From contig JAFKAC010000235.1 of the NCBI GenBank assembly GCA_025766275.1, forward strand, positions 1-52,770: 52,770 bases of DNA. The letters are read 5' to 3'. This document shows, piece after piece, positions 46,239-52,770 of this stretch. This stretch comes from Lactarius indigo (lineage: Eukaryota > Basidiomycota > Agaricomycetes > Russulales > Russulaceae). How positions within the stretch are numbered: the first letter of the stretch is position 1; each line of letters begins with the position of its first letter. The translations under genes and the position numbers were made by a program. The notes under the pieces were generated by a model. That model worked only from the letters and a program-made list of their open reading frames with translations. It had not been told where the DNA came from and made no database searches.

Positions 46239-46556
46239 GTTGCGTAGAAAGAGATGCGGCCAAGCAGCTTGAAGGAGTGAAAAAAGGAAAAAAGAAAAAA
46301 GGATTGAGTCAGCGCATGAGCGCGTTGGTAAGAGTGCCGGTTGTTGCGGAGAGTAGAGAAGGAGTGATACGGATGGTGCTTCGTTACTGTTGATCTGTTA
46401 CGCCACTGATGAGAGGACCAAATGTTGCTTATGTAATGATCGACTTCGTCTGGATCTGTGACTTTGCGTGACAATGTCACTGGGACTTGCGCGTCGCGCT
46501 CACGACTCAACACGGACTCGGACGCGCGTACACTTATCCTTATCCGTTCATTCACC
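46239..46556. promoter_or_regulatory. Divergent promoter region of the 592-residue protein gene and RPN1
   Basis: This 318-base segment lies between two divergent starts. The part near 46260-46300 is purine-rich (AAAAGGAAAAAAGAAAAAAG on the plus strand). I cannot identify a proteasome-type regulatory element by eye. Confidence 0.4.
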
Positions 46557-49500
46557 ATGCCCGAACCTACCAAAGCGGCCATCGCTGTCCCGTCGAAAGA
46601 CCCAAAAAAGAAAGAAGATAGTGAGAAGAATGGTGCTATCTCCAAGAAGAAGCCCGATGAGAAAGAAGGAGAGGAGTTGGTACGTCGCAGATGTGCCCAA
46701 CATGACCGCCATGTTAATATAATAATTAGTCTGAAGAGGATCTACAACTTCGAGGGGAACTGGAAATGCTGGTGGAACGACTGAAGGTGTGCTCCATCTC
46801 TCACGTTCTGGGGCCACTCGACTGAATGTCCGACAGGAACCAGATACCACCTTATACCGTCCTGCTCTTGAGACACTTCGAACCCTTATACGGACATCTA
46901 CTTCATCCATGACCTCTGTTCCGAAGCCTTTGAAGTTTCTTCGACCTCATTATCCTGAACTACAGCGTCTATATGAGCTTTGGTCCTCTTCAGAAGACAA
47001 GGTCCCCATTCAGTGTTACCCGCGGTTGAATGACTGACCCCAATTGCCGGTGAACAGAGTCTCTTTGCAGACATACTCTCAGTCCTTGCTATGACATACT
47101 CTGATACCGAACCTCGTGGTACACTGCGCTACCGCCTGCTTGCAGCCTCAATGCGCCCTCCAACATCTCCGCTCGCAGACCCTGGGGACTGGGGGCACGA
47201 GTACGTCCGACATCTGGCTGCTGAACTCGGCGAAGAGTACAATCTTCGTGAACAGACAGAGGTAACGAAGCCCACAACACAGTCAGATGTTGTCGGGTCC
47301 GAGATCAGCGCGACAGACGAAGAGAAGGGCAAAAAGGTAGCACCTCAAATACCTCTTCCTGTCGGAACGTTAGAGGACCTCCACAACCTTGCGCTCGTCT
47401 GCGCGAAGTTTTTACTCAAGCACAATGCAGAGCCGGACGCCGTTGATCTACTGGAAGAGATGGAAATCATAGATCGGATTGTCGACCTCGTGGACGCAAA
47501 CACTTTCAGTCGTGTTGCTGCATATATGATTGCGTAGGTAACTCCTTGTATCCCAGAATCTATACTTCTGACTGACTATGCTAGATGTGTGAATTTGCTT
47601 CCTCCACAGGACGACATAGCATTTTTGAAGACGGCACATATGATCTACGAGAAGCATCAACGGTTCCCTGAGGCGCTTTCGTTGGCTATCCGGCTCAATG
47701 ACTCAGAACTCATTCGAAAAGACTTTCATGCTCCCGGCAATCCGTGAGTATATATAAGATGAGATTAGCACCTTACCCCTGACGGTTATACAGGCAGATG
47801 AAGCGTCAACTTGCCTTTATTCTCGCTCGTGCGCAAGTTCCATATCATTGGCTTCAACACTCAACCACCGATGATGATGGGGACGAGACGCTGGAGGAGT
47901 TACCTGAAGATTTGCAAGAAATTTTATTCAATTCGCGCCTGAGCACCCATTTTAAACAGTTCGGAAAGGAGCTTGGCGTTTCGGACCCAAAGAGCTTGGA
48001 GGACGTTTATAAATCCCACTTAGAGACTTCGCGTATGTCTAATGCTATCCCATTATGCATGGCTTACAGTCACCTTCCCTTATAAGGATCATCGACCGCG
48101 AGCGTTGACTCGGCACGGGGTAATTTAGCTGGCACCTTCGTCAACGCATTCGTCAACGCAGGATTCGGAAATGACAAGCTCATGGTTGAGGCGGAAGAGG
48201 GTAACAGTTGGATCTATAAAAACAAAGATCATGGTAAGGAATTCATTGCCGATGTTTATACGAAATAGGTAGCTCAACACCTTGCTGACAGGAATGTTAT
48301 CTGCGGCCGCCAGTCTTGGTCTCAGCTTACTGTGGGATACCGAAATTGGTCTGAGTCATGTAGACAAATACACTTACTCCTCCGAGGAGTATATCAAGGC
48401 TTGTATCCTCGTTTAATACCCGGTCCCCTTCCTAACTCACAACTTGCAGGCTGGTGCTTTTCTTGCCACCGGTATCCTTAACACTGGCGTTCGTTCCGAA
48501 GCCGACGCTGTGTTAGCGCTCCTCGGCGATCACATAATCAATAAGTCCGTTCCACTGCGGACATCCGCTATCATTGGCCTGGGTTTCGCCTACGCCGGTT
48601 CTCATCGCGAGGACATCCTTTTCATGTTACTTCCTCTCGTATCTGATGATGAGATAAGCATGGAGATCGTCGCACTTGCTGCGCTCGCCATTGGTCTTAT
48701 CTTTGTTGGAAGCGAAAACGGTGAAGCTGCCGGTGTTATCCTCCAGACTTTGATGGAAAGGGAGGACCGTGCGCTCGATGAGAAATGGACGCGCTTTTTG
48801 GGGTTGGGCCTTGCACTACTTTATGTCGGTCAGTCAAGCCCCGAATGTTTGTCCCATCGGGCTAAACTTTTGCCAATAGGTGTACAAGCGAGCGATTCGT
48901 ACGATGCGACAATCGAAACGTTGAAAGCGATTCCTCATCAATCGTCAAAACAGATTCAAGTCCTTGTCGAGATGTGTGCCTTCGCTGGGACTGGCAACGT
49001 TCTCCGCGTGCAGACAATGCTACAGCAGTGTGGCGAACACCTCAATACCAAGGATGCTGTTGCGGATTCAGAGCAAGAAGCTGATAAAAAGGCGGAAACC
49101 AAGCAAGACGACACGTTCCAAGCATTCGCAGTACTCGGGATTGCACTCGTAGCCATGGGCGAGGATATTGGCGCGGAGATGTCTCTTCGGCAGTTCAACC
49201 ATTTAGTGTGTATTATTCCGTTTCTCAAGTCAGACCATCTAACAGAACTCCATCGTAGATGCACTATGGTGACCCCGTCATTCGTAAAAGTGTGCCCTTA
49301 GCACTCGGTCTTGTCTCCGCTTCAAACCCTCAACTTCCTATCCTCGATACTCTTTCGAAGTATAGTCACGACAACGACCTCGCTGTTGCCCTTAACGCGA
49401 TATTTGCCATGGGTCTCGTCGGGGCAGGGACGAATAACGCCCGCCTTGCCCAAATGTTGCGACAACTCGCGGGTTACTACCACAAGGAACCCGATTGCCT

Positions 49501-50066
49501 TTTCATGGTACGGATCGCCCAGGGTCTTGTGCACATGGGCAAAGGCACAATTGGCATTAACCCATTCTACCTTGATCGGACCACTCTGAGCAAAACCGCG
49601 ATCGCTGGTTTACTTGCAACACTCACGGCGTTCACGGACGCGAAAGCCTGTGAGTGCTCACTTTACCAGTTTAGGTACAGAGAATTAACGTGCTTCTGCC
49701 GTAGTCATATTGGATAAGTACCATTGGATGCTTTACTTCCTTGTTCCAGCTATGTACCCCCGATTCCTGATCACTCTTGACGATGATCTCGAACCCAAGC
49801 CCGTCACCGTCCGAGTTGGCACAGTAAGTCTCAACCGACCTAGTTAGGATACATCTAACTGGCTCTTAGGCTGTCGATGTCGTAGGTCAAGCGGGGAAGC
49901 CGCGTACCATCTCTGGTTTCCAAACGTACCAAACACCTGTACGTGTGGCCACGACAGAACGTGCGGAGCTTGCAACGGAGGAATTCATTCCGTTCGCAAG
50001 CGTGTTGGAGGGGTTCGCTTTCTACTGCAAAAGAACCCAGGATGGGAAGAGAAGATGGAATTGTAG
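46557..50066 (+). CDS. RPN1: 26S proteasome regulatory subunit RPN1
   Basis: RPN1 is the largest base subunit of the 19S particle and the receptor for ubiquitin-like shuttle factors. It opens [20 protein letters not shown], followed by a Lys/Glu-rich segment. Conserved text follows: [80 protein letters not shown] and [20 protein letters not shown]. The proteasome/cyclosome repeats then run from [20 protein letters not shown] through [20 protein letters not shown] and [20 protein letters not shown] to [20 protein letters not shown]. Many short introns are seen, one of them (47534 onward) using a GTAGGT donor. The family end [12 protein letters not shown] with stop at 50064-50066 needs one base fewer near 50015; as read, the frame would run to 50136. 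The junction near 48403-48450 also fits poorly. Confidence 0.93.
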
Positions 50067-50757
50067 ACTAGAGGTGAACTTTGCCCCAACTGTATTTCAT
50101 CTCACTGAGTCTGCGCCGGCGCGACGAGGACCTTAAACCAATCCGTTGTGATGGTAGAAAGGGGGCGCGCAACAAGGGCGACCACTATGAACGAAGGCAC
50201 GGCGGGGATGCTTATAACCACCTAACTCAATGATAATGGAAGAGCCGATAATCCAGAAGCGAGCACCTTGTAAACGTACATTTGCTTGAGGCTCGGTCAT
50301 CCTGCGTCCCGTCGATGTGGTTTAGTTGCATACAACTCAGCGACTGAAAGGTATGGAGAATGAGAGAATGAAACGAAGATGATTGCTTTAAAAGCTCGAT
50401 CATCGTATGATACGGCAACAATCTAGATGTTTCATGCCGCGAGAGAAACAGCCAGGCGGTTGGGAACGGGAGGGACCACGCTTGTCAACAATTGTAGCCC
50501 CGGAAGGACGAAAGAAATTGGCCAATTATGACGGCATTGACGAGATCATCCGAGAACGGGATCTTGTAAGTTAGAAGACAAAAACACTCCCAGTCGTTGC
50601 CATGACCCCGGAAGGCCCACTACTAGTACCTGGTCGACCGCCGCGATGGCCGCGGCAGCGACGATCGGGGACCAGTGGCTGCTGATGTAAAATCACAACC
50701 ACTCCTCGGATAGCCGCCCTTCAGGTATCGTAGGTGAAGAACGCAAATCTTACAATG
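50067..50757. other. Intergenic region between RPN1 and tRNA-Arg
   Basis: This holds the RPN1 3' flank followed by about 600 bases without a supported frame on either strand. No repeats are seen. Confidence 0.45.
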
Positions 50758-50838
50758 GGCCGCCTGGCGAAATGGCATCGCGTCTGACTACGATTTGTCG
50801 AAATCAGGAGATTGCAGGTTCGACCCCTGCGGTGGTCA
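50758..50838 (+). tRNA. tRNA-Arg(ACG) with a 9-nt intron
   Basis: The cloverleaf folds by eye. The acceptor GGCCGCC pairs with GGTGGTC (with G-U pairs), and the D stem GCGA pairs with TCGC. The anticodon stem TCTGA pairs with TCAGG. The T arm is GCAGG-TTCGACC-CCTGC, and the discriminator is A at 50838. The anticodon ACG is at 50790-50792. The anticodon loop is interrupted after position 37 by TTTGTCGAA (50794-50802), the canonical place for a nuclear tRNA intron. The C-A wobble change to inosine would let it read CGU, CGC and CGA. Confidence 0.93.
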
Positions 50839-50848
50839 TTAGGAAACC

Positions 50849-50853
50849 TTTTT
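50849..50853 (+). terminator. RNA polymerase III terminator
   Basis: A run of five T starts 11 bases after the tRNA 3' end, followed by a second run of four. This is the normal Pol III stop signal. Confidence 0.75.
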
Positions 50854-51074
50854 CTTTTAATGAATTTTTGTTTCTCCCTAGGAGACCGCAGACCGGCTCT
50901 CACTGTAACATAGAACTTTGGACGAACTGGGGGAAAAGACCTAACATCCTACAGCGGGGTTCCGGAAGGGAAAACCATAGGGTTCATAACTTCCAAACTC
51001 TTCTGTGCACCACAGAGGCCTTCGACAAGTGCGAATGCAAAAGGAAAAGCGGTCCCTGGTGAAGTCAGAATGGT

Positions 51075-51890
51075 TCAGGGTGAAACACCCCGATAAGAAT
51101 TGGTAGACCTGCCTGGTCCGCGGCTAGGTGGAGAGGTTTGTCAGCGCACGGTGACACCATCTGGCATCGGCGAAATGAGGTGCTAAGTACCTTGTGATTA
51201 GCTTCCCGGAGATCACCACTGGATCTTCGCGATAGTCGAAGTCTATCAGGGGTCATGCAACGAGCACCCACGCAGATTATGGCAGATATACCTTCATCAA
51301 GTTCCTTCTTGACTGACGGATGAGATGTCAAGGGCTGACGTGGCAACTGAGAGGTTTTCGCGGCAAGGCTACCTGTTTCGAAGCACTGATGAAGGCCACC
51401 CATATCCATGATCTCGTCAAGGTCGTACCAGCACAGATCATCCCTACATATTTCCCCTGCTCATAGAAACCTTTGATTAATGACTGGACGAGGAGAGACC
51501 GTGACATGGTTTCAGCACCCTTCGCCCCGCCAGGAACAATAATCGCGTCGTATTCTCCCTTAAGTGACCGTCGCGTTACGTTGAATACCAATATCGAGAC
51601 GTCGGTCACAGACATACCACACTGGACGCGCTAAGCTGAGTCTGCAAGACGTCGGGCACGATACGGACCCCACGAGAACACTGAGCGGTGGCCGGTTGAG
51701 GTTGGTCGTTTCCAGGCTGGTCAGACGGGGCGATGAGAGCGGACGTGCACTTCACCCCTGCGCGTATGAGGGTATCATACACGATTGTGCTGATAGGGTT
51801 TAAATCAGCGATTAACGTCGATCTGATATGGTCAACTGACAACTCCATCTCTTCCGTCCCGTTAGCAATCAAGACGAGTGCAGATGGCAT
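51075..51890 (-). pseudogene. DJ-1/PfpI family protein with damaged C-terminus
   Basis: The start MPSALVLIANGTEEMEL at 51890 is the classical DJ-1 opening. It continues through TIVYDTLIRAGVKCTSALIA, CSRGVRIVPDVLQTQL, EYDAIIVPGGAKGAETMSRS and SLIKGFYEQGKYVGMICAG with the reactive cysteine. Then come LPRQPLTSHPSVKKELDE and DFDYREDPVVISGKLIT. At this point the family continues with SRGPG and about 35 further residues. Here only RGPG is recognisable near 51120, and the frame closes at about 51075. Introns at about 51790-51840, 51549-51612, 51370-51432 and 51246-51292 are well formed. Intact members act as glyoxalase III, deglycase or stress-response proteins. The lost end removes the helix that normally completes the fold, so I call it a probable pseudogene. 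An unrecognised extra intron remains possible. Confidence 0.7.
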
Positions 51891-52770
51891 GCTTCAGTAG
51901 CTTCAGTCGATCACTCAAGTCAACGACGAGGATGTGAGTGATTGCACGTGGTTTTATGGTTCCGGGTGGCCGGGTCACGAACACTTCTGACAGTGATGGC
52001 AAATCCAAGGGCAAGTCTGATGGTCTTGCTGACGCGTGTTACCAGAGGAGGGGTGCCAGGGAAAGAGAAAAGTCGAAGCGATAGAACCGGCAACACGGGC
52101 TGAACAAACCAGAACGACAAACCCAAATATAAAGTCCTCAGGCTCGATCCAGAAATCAAAGCAAAAACCATGGCCCAGATCCTTTTGAGCAGTGTAGCCG
52201 TGGGAAGACGAGACCGTTCTTGGATGTTTCCGTTTTTGGACATTTGAAACTCCTTGAAATGACTGTGATGCTTCTTCGATGGGACCATATGTTCAAACTA
52301 ACCAGGCACTCAGCTTGAGGCTGCCAAGCCTTTGCGACCTTCGACCGAGAGAAATGAAGCCCCTGAATCATAGAGCTGGACTGGACTCAAACTGAGACTG
52401 GACTGAGACTAGAAGGCCGTCTCTGTCTGGTTCATTTACAAATGACAGTAACCTTAGACGAAATCTAAAGAGATGGACTTAAGCAGCTGATGTGCTACTT
52501 CCTGGCGCCGTATCTCAAAGAATTCTCTTCAGATCGCCTTTATTTTTGGGCTTCCTACCTTCGCGCTCAATTTCTTAATCGCAACACCTGTTCTGTCAGG
52601 TCCCCTCCTTCCTCATCCTTTTTGAGAGTAGGCGTGTTACACGCCCTATATCCGAACTTGCTGCTCGGGGCCGTGGTGAGAATCTTCACATTGTTTTGCT
52701 TCGGGGCTGTAGAACTGAGACGTACCGTAGCCGCGGTGATTGTTCGTCATCCTTTGGCCGAGAGGATGGC
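51891..52770. other. Window end without a gene I can support
   Basis: A minus-strand frame at 51920-52288 (122 codons) has two hydrophobic stretches, but no recognised family, and a Thr/Arg/His-rich end. The rest contains no convincing frame. A direct short repetition of CTGGACT/GAGACTGGACTGAGACT lies at 52377-52410. Confidence 0.35.

Noticed and set aside
45848..46645. 265-codon minus-strand frame overlapping the start of the 592-residue gene
   Set aside because: It crosses the divergent promoter and is rich in Phe/His/Leu runs produced by the purine-rich leader. The 592-codon frame fits better.
51920..52288. 122-codon minus-strand frame with hydrophobic stretches
   Set aside because: It matches no family I know, its end is low-complexity, and no introns or promoter support it. 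It is mentioned only as a gap note.

Overview
The window looks like nuclear DNA of an Agaricomycete fungus. Genes are dense and split by many short GT-AG introns of about 50-60 nt. The recognisable proteins (ERT1, PEX3, uL15m, acetyl-CoA synthetase, MLH1, MOR2/PAG1, RPN1) have basidiomycete-type architecture, and the repeated unknown proteins belong to a family I associate with Agaricomycetes such as Rhizoctonia/Ceratobasidium. The genus is inference; the fungal intron-rich style is seen directly.

Region 1 (1-6280) is the left arm of a large, almost identical inverted repeat (1-4247 against 23821-28063; it continues past the window start). It carries a single-TM protein of unknown function and a possible MACPF-like protein. 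The arm ends abruptly inside a 5'-truncated, decayed glutaminase A-type gene (4248-6280).

Region 2 (6.8-19.1 kb) is the loop between the arms and holds single-copy genes: ERT1 (gluconeogenesis activator), PEX3 (peroxisome biogenesis), mitochondrial uL15, an 84-residue membrane protein, a DUF2461 protein, acetyl-CoA synthetase and an unknown 169-residue protein. ERT1, PEX3 and acetyl-CoA synthetase all serve growth on acetate, fatty acids or ethanol.

Region 3 (19.4-28.5 kb) is a head-to-tail array of the single-TM family on the + strand. It has two decayed copies (19.49 and 21.47 kb), a copy reduced to its upstream region and first codons (23.97 kb), the MACPF-like gene, and one complete copy (26.75-28.13 kb). 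The right arm of the inverted repeat is the distal half of this array.

Region 4 (28.5-52.8 kb) is ordinary housekeeping DNA: a CBS-domain protein, MLH1, the very large MOR2/PAG1 morphogenesis protein, a RING-RRM protein, an unknown 592-residue protein, the proteasome subunit RPN1, an intron-containing tRNA-Arg(ACG) and a DJ-1/PfpI gene with a damaged end.

A caution for all users: acetyl-CoA synthetase, MLH1 and DUF2461 carry several single-base insertions or deletions each, and MOR2 and RPN1 one each, while the surrounding residues stay conserved. ERT1, PEX3, uL15m and both repeat-borne genes read cleanly. Base-level sequence error is the simplest explanation, but real loss of function cannot be excluded from sequence alone.
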